From DASZUK01 sp963844575 (GTDB taxonomy: Bacteria > Actinomycetota > Acidimicrobiia > Acidimicrobiales > RAAP-2): DNA of 64,000 bases. Position 1 is the first letter of the stretch. Every line of letters starts with the position of its first letter. The stretch spans positions 3,534,001-3,598,000 of the forward strand of contig CAWJOU010000005.1 in NCBI GenBank assembly GCA_963844575.1, given 5' to 3'. The position numbers and the translations under genes were made by a program. Positions 41,863 through 51,154 of the stretch are shown here, one piece after another. Below the pieces are notes generated by a model. It worked only from the letters and a program-made list of their open reading frames with translations, was not told the DNA's origin and did no database searches.

Positions 41863-42606
41863 TCACGTCGGAGGCAACAGGCTGAAGTTCTGCTTCGGCA
41901 CGTTGACCACCACCGTCGTCATGATCTTGTCCGCCAGCGTCTGGTGTTGGGTGTCCCACAGCGGGAACAGCCACCCGACGTAACAGATGAGCGAGTTGAG
42001 GCTGGACGCCAGCCACCGGAGGATCCCGGCGCCCGAACCGATGATCTGCCCCGTCTGCTGGTGGACACACTTCACCCCCACCACCCGCATACCCGGCGAC
42101 TGACCGGTCTCCCCGATCTGCGCACCGAAGTAGATGCCCCCGGCGATCCCGACGAGGAGACCCAGGAAGAAGAGGAACGGGACGACCAGGCCGATGAGCA
42201 AGAAGGGCAACGCGGCGGCAAAGAGCAGGGCCCCATCGAGCAGCAGGCCGCCGGCCCGCGTTCCCCAGTTGGCCAACGACCCGTCCGTCGGGACGCTGTT
42301 GGGGGCAGCGAAGGGCGCCGCGCCGTACGGGACCGACGGGGGCGGAGCGACGGGCGGCCGCGTCCCTCCCGGCAACGTTCCTCCCGGCCGTGGTGACGGA
42401 GCGGACGGCGAGCCGGCGTACGGCGGGATCCAGCTGGTTCCGGCCGGCAGCTCGGCGGCCGACGGCGGTGCCTCGACGACCGGCGGCCGCGCCTCCGCGG
42501 CCGGAACCTCCGCTCCGGTGGCCGGGCTGCCGCATTGCTGGCAGAACGTACTGGTGGCCTCCAGCGGTGATCCGCACTGCGTGCAGAAGCTGGCCTGGGT
42601 GGTCAT
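41863..42606 (-). CDS. RDD-family membrane protein with N-terminal zinc ribbon
   Basis: 247 residues from ATG 42606. Zinc ribbon: CTQCGSPLEATSTFCQQCG (8-26), then a Pro/Ala-rich linker of 80 residues. The RDD domain follows: LANWGTRAGGLLLDGALLFAAALPFLLIGL (Arg and two Asp positions of the family, one kept), SPGMRVVGVKCVHQQTGQIIG, LICYVGWLFPLWDTQHQTLADKIMTTVVV. RDD proteins are small transporters or scaffold-like membrane proteins. Second-last gene of the 44528-41466 operon. Confidence 0.88.
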   Translation of the reverse strand: MTTQASFCTQCGSPLEATSTFCQQCGSPATGAEVPAAEARPPVVEAPPSAAELPAGTSWIPPYAGSPSAPSPRPGGTLPGGTRPPVAPPPSVPYGAAPFAAPNSVPTDGSLANWGTRAGGLLLDGALLFAAALPFLLIGLVVPFLFFLGLLVGIAGGIYFGAQIGETGQSPGMRVVGVKCVHQQTGQIIGSGAGILRWLASSLNSLICYVGWLFPLWDTQHQTLADKIMTTVVVNVPKQNFSLLPPT

Positions 42607-42684
42607 CGGGTCCTTCCTCTCTCGGGAACTGACGCCGGCTCGGGAACATCGTGCAGCCCGGCGGTGGCAGTCCAACAGGGGCGC

Positions 42685-43755
42685 CTAATAGCCGTTGTCG
42701 TACTCATAGCTGTTCGTTCGGTGGATGAGGACGATGATCACCACGACGAAGACCACCGCGAGGACCGTCCCGATCCAGCCGAGGACGATCCCGGCGACGG
42801 CCATGCCGCGACCCGACTGCCCTCCCTGGCTCTCGTCGATCTGACGCTTGCCGATGTAGCCAAAGATGATGGCCAAGATCGACCCCAGCCCACCGAGGCA
42901 GACGATGCCGAGGATGAGCGAGGCGATGGCCAATCCGTTCGTGGCCGAGGGCTGGAGGGCGCCCGGCCGCGTCCGGTACGGCGCCGGTCCGGCCGACGGC
43001 CCGGCTGACGGCATGGCCCCGGGGAGGAGTGGCCGATTGGTGTAGATCGCGGTCGGCGGTCCGGCCGGCTGAGCTCTCGGGTGGGGGCTCCCCTGGAACA
43101 ACCAGGAGGTCACGAAGCCCAGGACGGGCAGGAGGAACAACAACAGGTCTCCATCCGGGCCGACCACGGAACTGAAGCGCTCGGAACCCATCGGGACGGC
43201 GAGGACACCGGTGTTCCAGTTGGCGCCGACGAAGACCACGACGACGACGGCCAGCGCGATGGCCACCGGGAGGTTGCGACGGCGCGGCCAGCTCAGCCAG
43301 CCGGCCATGAACCCGAAGCCGAAGGCGCCGACGATCACGACGGCCTCCACCACGCCGGCCGGCTTATCCCAGACCAGGACGTGCGCAACGATCAGGTCGT
43401 AGTACGCGAAAGCTCGGTAGAAGAGGACGTTGTCGAGCGCCAAGCCGACGACCAGGATCACGAGGAGGATGCCGGCCGCCACCGCCACCGGGTGCGACCG
43501 GCGGTCGGTGGCCGTCGTCGATGGGGCCGGCATCCCGGACGTCGTCACCGGGGCCGGTATCCCGGACGTCGGCGGGGAGGCCGGCATCCGGACGGGCGTC
43601 GGCGTCAGAGCCGTCTGGTGGGAGACCGTCGGCTGGTGAGAGGCGGTCGGAGGCAGTGATCGCTCGACGACGGCGACCGCCTGCCGGGAGCCACAGGTCG
43701 AGCAGAAACCGTCGCCGGTGGGCAGGCCGGCGCCGCAGTCAGTGCAGTAGCTCAT
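42685..43755 (-). CDS. Zinc-ribbon membrane protein with DUF4190
   Basis: 356 residues; ATG overlaps the stop of the FHA-like gene (ATGA). N-terminal zinc ribbon CTDCGAGLPTGDGFCSTCG, then a Pro/Thr-rich linker. Four central membrane helices (VAVAAGILLVILVVGLALDNVLF; GVVEAVVIVGAFGFGFMAG; VAIALAVVVVVFVGANW; LLLFLLPVLGFVTSWLF). The C-terminal DUF4190 region (NGLAIASLILGIVCLGGLGSILAIIFGYIG, then MAVAGIVLGWIGTVLAVVF) adds two more. Function unknown. It is the second gene of an operon divergent from the Ser/Thr kinase. Confidence 0.8.
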   Translation of the reverse strand: MSYCTDCGAGLPTGDGFCSTCGSRQAVAVVERSLPPTASHQPTVSHQTALTPTPVRMPASPPTSGIPAPVTTSGMPAPSTTATDRRSHPVAVAAGILLVILVVGLALDNVLFYRAFAYYDLIVAHVLVWDKPAGVVEAVVIVGAFGFGFMAGWLSWPRRRNLPVAIALAVVVVVFVGANWNTGVLAVPMGSERFSSVVGPDGDLLLFLLPVLGFVTSWLFQGSPHPRAQPAGPPTAIYTNRPLLPGAMPSAGPSAGPAPYRTRPGALQPSATNGLAIASLILGIVCLGGLGSILAIIFGYIGKRQIDESQGGQSGRGMAVAGIVLGWIGTVLAVVFVVVIIVLIHRTNSYEYDNGY

Positions 43756-44528
43756 CGCCCGGGCCCGCGGTCAGGCGCCCGGCCACCGTTCGGCGGGTCG
43801 AGCAAGCGCAGGTCGGAGACGGTGACGCACCGGGTGTCCAGGGCGAACGCGGCGATGCGGTGCCGGCGGGTGACCGCCCGGCCGTCGTTCGAACCGATGA
43901 CGCCGATGACGTGGCGGGCCATCTTGGTGGCCAGCCCGTCGATGAGGTCCTCGGCCCGCTTCGGGTTGATGTCCAGGCGGGCGCAGAGCTCACCGGTCGA
44001 CGGCACCACGTAGGCCTTCAGTCGCGGGTTGCGCAGCCGGGGCTCGCACAGGGCCACCAGCATCCGGGTCTCCTGCTCACTGAGGCCCAGAGCCTCCCGG
44101 AGACCCACCGTTGCCGACTCCCGAGCGTCGTCGTCCTCGTCGATCGGAGGCGCTGGCGGTCGGGGAGCCGGTGGGGTGGCGAAGGACAGGGTCTGGTGGA
44201 CCGGCGTCAGGACGTGCACCGATCCGTACGCTCCGGCCGGCAGGATCAACGGATCGGCTCCGGCCGCTATCCGAGCATCGAACCCGCCGTCCACCTCCAC
44301 GTCCATCGCGCACCGGGAGCCGTCGTTGTGCAGCTCCCAGCGTCCGTCGACCCACCGGAACGATCCGGCCCGGCGGTGCATGAACGGATCGTCGATCCCG
44401 ATGCGAACCGTCATGGCGTTGCCTCGACCGAACGTGACGTCGACACCGGGACCGGGACCGGCCTTGTAGCTGATCTGTTGATGCACGACGACCAACACGT
44501 CCTCCGCGGTCCCGCGTTGGCGTTCCAC
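43752..44528 (-). CDS. FHA-like protein with C-terminal winged-helix-like domain
   Basis: 258 residues from GTG 44528, with AGGAGGG nine bases upstream. Residues 30-130 resemble a diverged FHA/inscribing domain (VDVTFGRGNAMTVRIGIDDPFMHRRAGSFRWVDGRWELHNDGSRC). Residues 150-230 form a helical DNA-binding-like domain (LGLSEQETRMLVALCEPRLRNPRLKAYVVPSTGELCARLDINPKRAEDLIDGL). Similar proteins sit beside Ser/Thr kinases. Since FHA domains bind phosphothreonine and the kinase gene is divergent, it is a candidate phospho-target and possible regulator of the locus. Confidence 0.65.
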   Translation of the reverse strand: MERQRGTAEDVLVVVHQQISYKAGPGPGVDVTFGRGNAMTVRIGIDDPFMHRRAGSFRWVDGRWELHNDGSRCAMDVEVDGGFDARIAAGADPLILPAGAYGSVHVLTPVHQTLSFATPPAPRPPAPPIDEDDDARESATVGLREALGLSEQETRMLVALCEPRLRNPRLKAYVVPSTGELCARLDINPKRAEDLIDGLATKMARHVIGVIGSNDGRAVTRRHRIAAFALDTRCVTVSDLRLLDPPNGGRAPDRGPGR

Positions 44529-44606
44529 GTTCTCCGCCCTCCTGACTCCGCCGCCGGAAACCTTTTTCAGTGCCTCATCAAACACCATCGAGTGACGGAC
44601 TGCACG

Positions 44607-44618
44607 GGGATATATCCC
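44607..44618. promoter_or_regulatory. Candidate regulon operator 4 (GGGATATATCCC)
   Basis: Perfect palindrome (GGGGATATATCCCC over 14 bp) between the divergent FHA-like gene (79 bp away) and kinase gene (198 bp away). The centre differs from other copies (AT instead of CG) but both arms agree. Confidence 0.6.
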
Positions 44619-44815
44619 CCCGACCCGACGAGCGGCCGGCGCTCAGGCGATGACGGGCCGCGCCGGAAAACAATTGGCCGGAGAAACGTCGGCCGGAGAA
44701 CGACTGAGAAGACAATCGGTCGGCCGAGCCGCCCTCGAGTGGCGGAATAGACCGAGCACGTCGACATCGTTTGGGTGACCGGCTCTTCGCCCGGTTCTGC
44801 AAGAATGACCCGGGC

Positions 44816-46645
44816 ATGGCACAGGGGAGCGACGCCGGCCGACCGTTCGAGGTCGCCGGGTACCGGGATGTCGCGCCGATCGGCCGTGGCGCGTCGAGCA
44901 CCGTCTACAAGGGCTACGACCCGGAGCTCTCCCGCTGGGTGGCCATCAAGGTGCTCCTCACCGACGATCCGGACGACCCGGCGAGAAAGCGCTTCAAGCG
45001 CGAGGGTGAGATCACCGCCAACCTGGGCAAGCATCCCCACATCGTCCAGGTACTGGGCACCGGGTTCACCGGGACCGGGTCGCCGTACGTCGTGATGGAG
45101 CTGTTCGAGCAGGGCTCCATCGGCGACCGGCTCCGGGCCTCCGGCGCCTTCACCGTCGACGAGACCCTGGAGATCGGCGAGAAGATCGCCGACGCGGTGG
45201 CCGCCGCCCATCGGGCCGGCGTGTTGCACCGGGACATCAAGCCCCAGAACATCCTCCTCTCCGAGTACGGGCCCGCCCTCGGCGACTTCGGCATCGCCCG
45301 GACGTCCGCCAACCTGGAGTGGTCGCAGAGCCTCGATCAGCTCACCCCGATGCATGCCGCCCCGGAGATCCTCCTCGGCGGCACGTCCACCGCCCAGTCC
45401 GACCTGTACTCCCTCGGGTCGACCCTCTACGCCATGCTGGCCGGACGACCTCCCTTCGCCGGGCCGTCCGGGGAGGCGCCGCTGCGGTACCAAGCCCGGG
45501 TGATCCGCGACCCGGTCCCCCCGGTTCCCCGGGCCGATGTCCCGCCGTCGGTGACCGACGCCCTCGAACGGGCGCTGGCCAAGAACCCCGCCGACCGCTT
45601 CCGGTCGGCCACCGAGCTGCGCGACGTACTGCGGGCCTGCCGGCATGCCGGCCACGATCTTCCACCGTCGATGGTTGGCGGTCTCACGACGGACCCCCCG
45701 GCCGACGCCGCCTCGGCGGGGATCGGGCACTTCCTCGATCTCGGGGCCGCGGCGTCCACCCCCTCACCCCCACCCGCCGCTCTCGCGTCACCGACGTCGA
45801 CGCCCCCGCCGCACGACCGCGACAACGGGGCCCCGGCCCAGGTCGTCTCCGACGACACGGTTACCCGGACCCCGCCCGGTGCCTGGCCCGACCCAGCCGT
45901 CGACCGATCGGGCCCGTGGGACCCGCCGTCGGCCAAGGCAGCGCCCGGGGCCGCCCGGCCGCCGGCCACCACATCGGGGGTGGTAGCCGGCACAGCCGGA
46001 GCCCAACCCGTGGCAGGCGACCCCGTTGCGGGCGGCGACGCGGGCGGCATTGTTGCGAGCGACCCCATCGCGGACGACCCCATCGCGAGCGGCGTCGCCG
46101 GGGACCGGAACGACGACGAAGGTAACGACGAAGGCGACGGCGAGCTGACCGTCCAGCGACCGATCACCACCCTGCGCGGCGCCCCGGAGCCGGACGGTGG
46201 AGCGAAGCCACGCCGGCGTCGGCGGCGAGTCTTCCTGGTCGTCGCGGTCGTGGCGGTGATCCTGGCCGGCGGTGGGGTCGCCGGTATCCTGCTGAGCGAG
46301 CCGTCGAGGCCGCCGACGGTTCCCGTCAAGGGGGTCCGGACGATCACCACCACCGACGTCGATCCCCCGACCGATCTCAGCCTGCTCCCGGCCGGCAACG
46401 GGGCCGTCCTTAAGTGGTCGGACCCGGCCGCCGGCTCCAGTGAGTACCTGGTTTACGAGATCAGCGCGGCCAAAGGCTCACGGATCGTCGGAGTGACCGC
46501 CGCCGGCAAGACCAGCTTCTCGCTCCCGGACGTCGGCCCGTCGACCACGCGTGACTGCTTCCAGGTGCGGGCCCGGATCGGTCCGAACACGGTCGGGAGC
46601 CCCGCGACATGGTGCCCGGCCGGGGAGTCGATCGCCGGCGGTTGA
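44816..46645 (+). CDS. Transmembrane Ser/Thr protein kinase with extracellular FN3 domain
   Basis: 609 residues from ATG 44816. Kinase domain 16-280: glycine loop IGRGASSTVYKG, Lys45 in VAIKVLL, catalytic HRDIKPQN (138-145), DFG (157-159), APE (182-184), and an Arg-pocket helix near 270. A disordered Pro/Ala linker follows, then one membrane helix (about 472-492) and an extracytoplasmic FN3-like domain (about 515-600, PPTDLSLLPAGNGAVLKWSDP). PASTA repeats are absent; the FN3 domain replaces them. Together with the convergent tgm-duf58-moxR-fn3 genes it matches the PFNA cluster described in bifidobacteria. No PP2C phosphatase gene is visible. Confidence 0.93.
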   Translation: MAQGSDAGRPFEVAGYRDVAPIGRGASSTVYKGYDPELSRWVAIKVLLTDDPDDPARKRFKREGEITANLGKHPHIVQVLGTGFTGTGSPYVVMELFEQGSIGDRLRASGAFTVDETLEIGEKIADAVAAAHRAGVLHRDIKPQNILLSEYGPALGDFGIARTSANLEWSQSLDQLTPMHAAPEILLGGTSTAQSDLYSLGSTLYAMLAGRPPFAGPSGEAPLRYQARVIRDPVPPVPRADVPPSVTDALERALAKNPADRFRSATELRDVLRACRHAGHDLPPSMVGGLTTDPPADAASAGIGHFLDLGAAASTPSPPPAALASPTSTPPPHDRDNGAPAQVVSDDTVTRTPPGAWPDPAVDRSGPWDPPSAKAAPGAARPPATTSGVVAGTAGAQPVAGDPVAGGDAGGIVASDPIADDPIASGVAGDRNDDEGNDEGDGELTVQRPITTLRGAPEPDGGAKPRRRRRRVFLVVAVVAVILAGGGVAGILLSEPSRPPTVPVKGVRTITTTDVDPPTDLSLLPAGNGAVLKWSDPAAGSSEYLVYEISAAKGSRIVGVTAAGKTSFSLPDVGPSTTRDCFQVRARIGPNTVGSPATWCPAGESIAGG

Positions 46646-46672
46646 ACGCAGTCGGCGATCGCCCCGCGCCGG

Positions 46673-48957
46673 TCAACGTCGCCGCGCCGAAGCCCGATCT
46701 GACCGCCCGAAGAGGACCCGGAGGTCGACGGCTCGACGGAGCCGGCCCCACCGGCCGAGCGCCGGGCCGGTGAGGCCCGACAACGCGTCGGTACAGGCCC
46801 AGGCGGTGTCGGCATCGACGACATCCGGCGGGTCGTCGGAGAACCGGGCGGCGTTGCTCAACCGGCCCAGCGGCGAGAGGGGGGTGGCAGCCTCTGGCCC
46901 GAGCCGTTCGGTGCCGGCAGAGACCACCTCTGTGGCCGTGGCCGAGGCCCGGCGGTGCACGCCGACGCCGGCCAGGAGGTCCAGCGACTCCTGCCACGCC
47001 CCGATGACCTGCTGACGAGGATCGGCCACCTGACGACGGCGCTGCCGTCGCCGGCGGCGGACGGCCCGGACGATCACGACGACCGCCAGGAAGAAGACGA
47101 GGAGGACCAGCAGGGCGATGCCGATCACGATCGCCGCCACCGTCCAGGCCGACCCCGACGTCTCGTTCAGTTGCGAGGGCGTGGCCTTCTCCCTCGGCAC
47201 CCCGCCGGTCGGGGCCGTTTGGTCCGGGTCCTGGCGGAGGTGCGACGAGCCCTGGTCGGCCTGGTCGGCCGGCGGGGTCGGGCCGTTCCGGAGGGTCGGG
47301 TAGAAGGGGACCCAGCCCGCCCCGACGAAATCGATCTCGACCCAGGCGTACGCGTCGTCGGGGTTGACCTGAAAGGTGTCGTGGCCCAACGGATGGCCGG
47401 CATGGAAGCCGACCACCACCCGGGCCGGCATCCCCAGTGCCTCGGCCATCAGGGCGTAGGCCGCCGCGGCCTGCTCGTAGGTGCCGGTGCCGCCGCCGTC
47501 GTCCTTGGGCCCGTTCAGGAAGTTCTCGAGAACCTGGATGCTCGACCCCGACGGCGCCTTCGGGTCGTAGGAGAAGTGCTGCTCGAAGGCAGCGGCGAGC
47601 TCCGCGGCCCGGGCACACGGTGACGTAGCGCCGCCGGCGTACTGGTCGGCCAGCGACAGGATCGCCGGCGGTAGGGACGGGGCGGCGTCGGCGCGAACGG
47701 GACGGCCGCATCCAGGGTGCAGTTCTGCCGGGGCACCGCCGAGGTCACCTCGTACCGCAGGTGCCGGGTGGGCCCGGTGGCGATCAGGACCCCGGTGGAC
47801 GGGTCGACAGCGGTACCGGTCTCGCCAACCTGCATCGGGCGCACCGCCGCCGGCAGCCACGGGCCGGCGAGCGCGTCGATCTGCACGTTCTGTCGGACGG
47901 TGGTCGTCGGCCCCGCCGGGACCGACGCCGGCAACTGGGCGCCGGCGGTGGCAAAGCGGCTGGACTGGGTCCATCCGTCCAGCGGGTCGTAGTGGTCCAG
48001 GACGGCCAGCCGCAGGTTCTGCGGCGGCCCCGACCAGTGGACGGTCAAGAGCGCCGGACCGTGCGGCGCCAGAGCCCAGGCGCTGAGCTCGTCGAGCGGG
48101 TTGACCGTCGAGATCGGCGTCTCCGGCGGTAGCCGGCTGGCTCGGGGGTCGTAGGGATGGCCGGTGCTCACGAATGGCAGGGCTGGCCCCAGCAGCTCGG
48201 CCGCCAGCACCACGACGGCCAGGCAACCAGCGACCTCGAGCGCCCGGCGTCGGCGGCCACTGCGGTTCGCCCCCGACTCGGGCACGATCGGCCGGGCGGT
48301 GGCCCCGGCCAGGACCAAGGTCACGACCAGGAAGACGCCGCTCGTCACCAAGCGGGAGCCGGCGGAGCCGATGCCGAACAGGAGGGACAGGGCATAGGCC
48401 ACCGCCGGGGGGAACGCCCCGGCCAGCGGCCGCCGGGAGCGTAGGACGAGCTCGGCCCCGACCAGGGCGGCGAGCCAGGTGAGCGCCACCGGCAGGACCA
48501 GGTACTCGCCCTGGGCCGGCACCGGCAGCGGCACGGACAGAATGGCTGCCCAGCCGTCCACCAGGCCGTGGACGATGCCACTCGGCGCGTCGGCCGACGG
48601 CACGACGAGGCCCACCCGGTCCCCGAGGGCGCCGACGGCCAGGAACCAGACCAGGACGACCAGGGAGACCAGCACCCCGAGGCCGGGCCGGGTGGAACGC
48701 CGGTACCGGGAGACGACGGCGATCGCTACCGGCAGGACCGTGGCCACGGCCACCCGGACCCCGACCGGCCCCCAGCCGAACACCCGGTGCCATTCGGATC
48801 CGGCCAGGAAGGCCAGAACGACGACACAGGCCGCCCGCAACCAGTAGTCGGCCGGCATGCGCCTAGTCGACGTCGCCTCCGCCGACGACGGACGGTCGGC
48901 GGTCGCGGTGTCACGGATGGTGGCCCTGACCGGGGCGGGGCTCTGCACCGCGCTCAT
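46673..48957 (-). pseudogene. TgpA-type membrane transglutaminase-fold protein, frameshifted; catalytic triad apparently replaced
   Basis: ATG 48957 overlaps the DUF58 stop. Six membrane helices fill residues 20-250 (ACVVVLAFLAGSEWHRVFGWG onward). The outer domain then runs to about residue 420, where one frame ends near 47690 and the transglutaminase core continues in the next frame (SLPPAILSLADQYAGG). The core reads TGTYEQAAAAYALMAEALGMPARVVVGF, where a Cys is expected at the Tyr. It continues DDAYAWVEIDF, Tyr for the usual His, and WVPFYPT, Tyr for the usual Asp. A last membrane helix and a cytoplasmic DUF4129-like tail follow. Even without the frameshift it would be a pseudoenzyme. Repaired length is about 760 residues. 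Confidence 0.8.
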
Positions 48958-50102
48958 CGCCGGGCCACCTGCTCCCAACCGGCACCGAAATCGGCCGCCG
49001 AGGTCACCCGGACGACCCGCAGGTTGGCAGGGACCGGGACGGCCACGCGGTCGGCCTCCTCGGTCACCACGGCCACGACGCCGCGACCGAACCGGCTCCC
49101 GAGGGCCGCCACCGCGGTCATCTCCTCGACCCCGGCCGCCCCGGTGACGACGAGGAGGACGTCGGCCCGGTGCTCGGTGGCCAGGTGGCTCGTCACCCCC
49201 AGCAACGACCCCGACGATGTCCGCTCGACGTCGGCCAGGAGGTCGAGCATGGCCTGGCCGTCGGCCCCTACCCCCCGTCCCCGGACGGACCGGCCGCCGG
49301 TGGTAACCAGCCGCAAGGGGAGCCGAGCCGCCGTGACGACGGCCACCAGCGAGGCCGCCACCTCGACCGCCTCCTCGAACCCCTGCTCGGTGTGGCTACC
49401 GGCGGAAGTGTCGACCACCAGGGTGACGTCGGGAACGCTGGTGTCCACGTGCTCGCGGACCATCAGCGCGCCGGTGCGGGCCGACGACCGCCAGTGGACG
49501 TGACGGAGGTCGTCACCGGGGACGTACTCGCGGAGGGCATGGAAGGCGATGCTCCCGTGGGGCAGCCCGTCACCGTCCGGGCCGTCCAGGCTGCGGGTCC
49601 GGCCGGTCGGGATGGCCAGCAGCGGGTGGACGACCGGATGGACCCACAGCCGCTCGGTCGTCCCCAGCCGTTGGGTGGTGCGCCAACACCCGAACGGGTC
49701 CTGCCGGGCGACCGTCAGCGGCCCGATCTCGACCACGGCCCGCCGGTCGGTGGGTAGCCGGTAAGTGGTCCGGGTGGTGGCCCCGGGTAGGAGCCGGGGG
49801 ATGGCCACGGCGACGGTGGTGGGCCCGCACCGCTCCTCGGCCACGGTCGGCGACACCGCGATCTGGCCGGGATTGGCGATCTCGAGCAGGCCGAGGGCCA
49901 CCTCGCCCCTGGTGACCCGGGGCGGCTCGATGGACCGCTCGATGCGGACATGGGGCCGGCGGACCACCCAGACGGCCCCCGCCAGGAGGACGACGAGCCC
50001 GCCGGCGGCCAGCACCCCCAGTTCGGGGTAGTGCAGGGCAGCGGCGGCCGCGTAGGTGGCGCCCGTGGCCACGGCCACGGCGATGCCGCGGTGGGTCAGC
50101 AC
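48954..50102 (-). CDS. DUF58 protein (vWA-like), PFNA cluster
   Basis: 382 residues from GTG 50102, four bases after the MoxR stop. Two N-terminal membrane helices (AVAVATGATYAAAAALHYPELGVLAAGGLVVLLAGAVWVV), an Ig-like middle (VTRGEVALGLLEIANPGQIAVSPTV), then the DUF58 signature FHALREYVPGDDLRHVHWRSSARTGALMVREHV. It ends in a vWA-like domain (VTLVVDTSAGSHTEQGFEEAVEVAASL). DUF58 proteins pair with MoxR ATPases as possible chaperone complexes for cell-envelope proteins. It overlaps the transglutaminase gene. Confidence 0.92.
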   Translation of the reverse strand: MLTHRGIAVAVATGATYAAAAALHYPELGVLAAGGLVVLLAGAVWVVRRPHVRIERSIEPPRVTRGEVALGLLEIANPGQIAVSPTVAEERCGPTTVAVAIPRLLPGATTRTTYRLPTDRRAVVEIGPLTVARQDPFGCWRTTQRLGTTERLWVHPVVHPLLAIPTGRTRSLDGPDGDGLPHGSIAFHALREYVPGDDLRHVHWRSSARTGALMVREHVDTSVPDVTLVVDTSAGSHTEQGFEEAVEVAASLVAVVTAARLPLRLVTTGGRSVRGRGVGADGQAMLDLLADVERTSSGSLLGVTSHLATEHRADVLLVVTGAAGVEEMTAVAALGSRFGRGVVAVVTEEADRVAVPVPANLRVVRVTSAADFGAGWEQVARR

Positions 50103-50106
50103 CGGA

Positions 50107-51093
50107 TCAGGCCGGCGAGGGCTGGGCCTGCTGGGGGACCGGCACCGCGTCGAGCACCCGGCGGACCACGTCGGCCGCGGTCGTGCCCCGGAGCTCGGCG
50201 TCGGGCTGGAGGAGGATCCGGTGGGCCAGCACGTACACGGCCAGCGCCTTCGCATCCTCGGGCACCGCGTACGTCCGCCCCGAGGCCGCGGCCAGGGCCC
50301 GCACCGCCCGGAGCAGGGCCAGCGATCCCCGGGGACTGACCCCCAGGCGGACCTCCGGAAGGGCCCGGGTGGCCGCCGAGAGGGCGACGATGTACTCCTG
50401 CATCGGCTCGCTGACGTGGACCGTCGAGACGTGCTCGATCATCTGGACGACCTCGCCGGCCCCGAGGACCGGCCGCAGCGACCGGAGCCGGCGGCCCCCG
50501 TCCTCGGTGCGGAGGATCTGGCGTTCGGCCGCCGCGTCGGGATAGCCGACCGAGATCCGCATCAGGAACCGGTCCAGCTGGGCCTCGGGCAGGCGGTAGG
50601 TGCCGTCCATCTCCACCGGGTTCTGCGTGGCGACGACGACGAAGGGCCGGGGCACCGGCCGGGACACCCCGTCGACCGTCACCTGGCGCTCCTCCATGAC
50701 CTCCAGCAGCGCCGACTGGGTCTTCGGCGAGGCCCGGTTGATCTCGTCGGCCACCACGATATTGGCGAAGACGCTGCCGGGGTGGAACTCGAACTGCCGG
50801 TTCGCCTGGTTGAACACCGTCACCCCGGTCACGTCCGACGGCAGTAGGTCCGGGGTGAACTGGATCCGCCCCCAGCTGCCGTCGATCGACGCCGCCATCG
50901 CCCGGGCTACCGACGTCTTGCCCACGCCGGGAACGTCCTCGATCAATAGGTGCCCCTCGGCCAGCAGGCAGGTGACGACCAGGCGGACCACCTCCGGCTT
51001 GCCCTTGATCACCTCTTCGATGTTGTTGGCCAGTGCCAGCACCCGGTTGGCGAAGGCATTGGTCGTTGTGGCGCTGGAGGTGGAAGTGGTCAT
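50107..51093 (-). CDS. MoxR-family AAA+ ATPase
   Basis: 328 residues. AAA_3 core: Walker A EDVPGVGKTSVARAMA (52-67), MoxR-specific RIQFTPDLLPSDVTG, Walker B ANIVVADEINRASPKTQSALLEVMEE (110-135), sensor 1 FVVVATQNPVEMDGTYRLPEAQLDRFLMRI. The C-terminal lid follows (YIVALSAATRALPEVRLGVSPRGSLALLRAVRALAA). Acts as a remodelling ATPase with the DUF58 protein downstream. Second gene after FN3 in the unit that ends in the transglutaminase-fold gene. Confidence 0.95.
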   Translation of the reverse strand: MTTSTSSATTTNAFANRVLALANNIEEVIKGKPEVVRLVVTCLLAEGHLLIEDVPGVGKTSVARAMAASIDGSWGRIQFTPDLLPSDVTGVTVFNQANRQFEFHPGSVFANIVVADEINRASPKTQSALLEVMEERQVTVDGVSRPVPRPFVVVATQNPVEMDGTYRLPEAQLDRFLMRISVGYPDAAAERQILRTEDGGRRLRSLRPVLGAGEVVQMIEHVSTVHVSEPMQEYIVALSAATRALPEVRLGVSPRGSLALLRAVRALAAASGRTYAVPEDAKALAVYVLAHRILLQPDAELRGTTAADVVRRVLDAVPVPQQAQPSPA

Positions 51094-51154
51094 CGGGATC
51101 CTTTCGTAGGGCCGTCTGCGTCGTGCTCGGAGTAGGGCGGAAGCCGCGGCCGGC

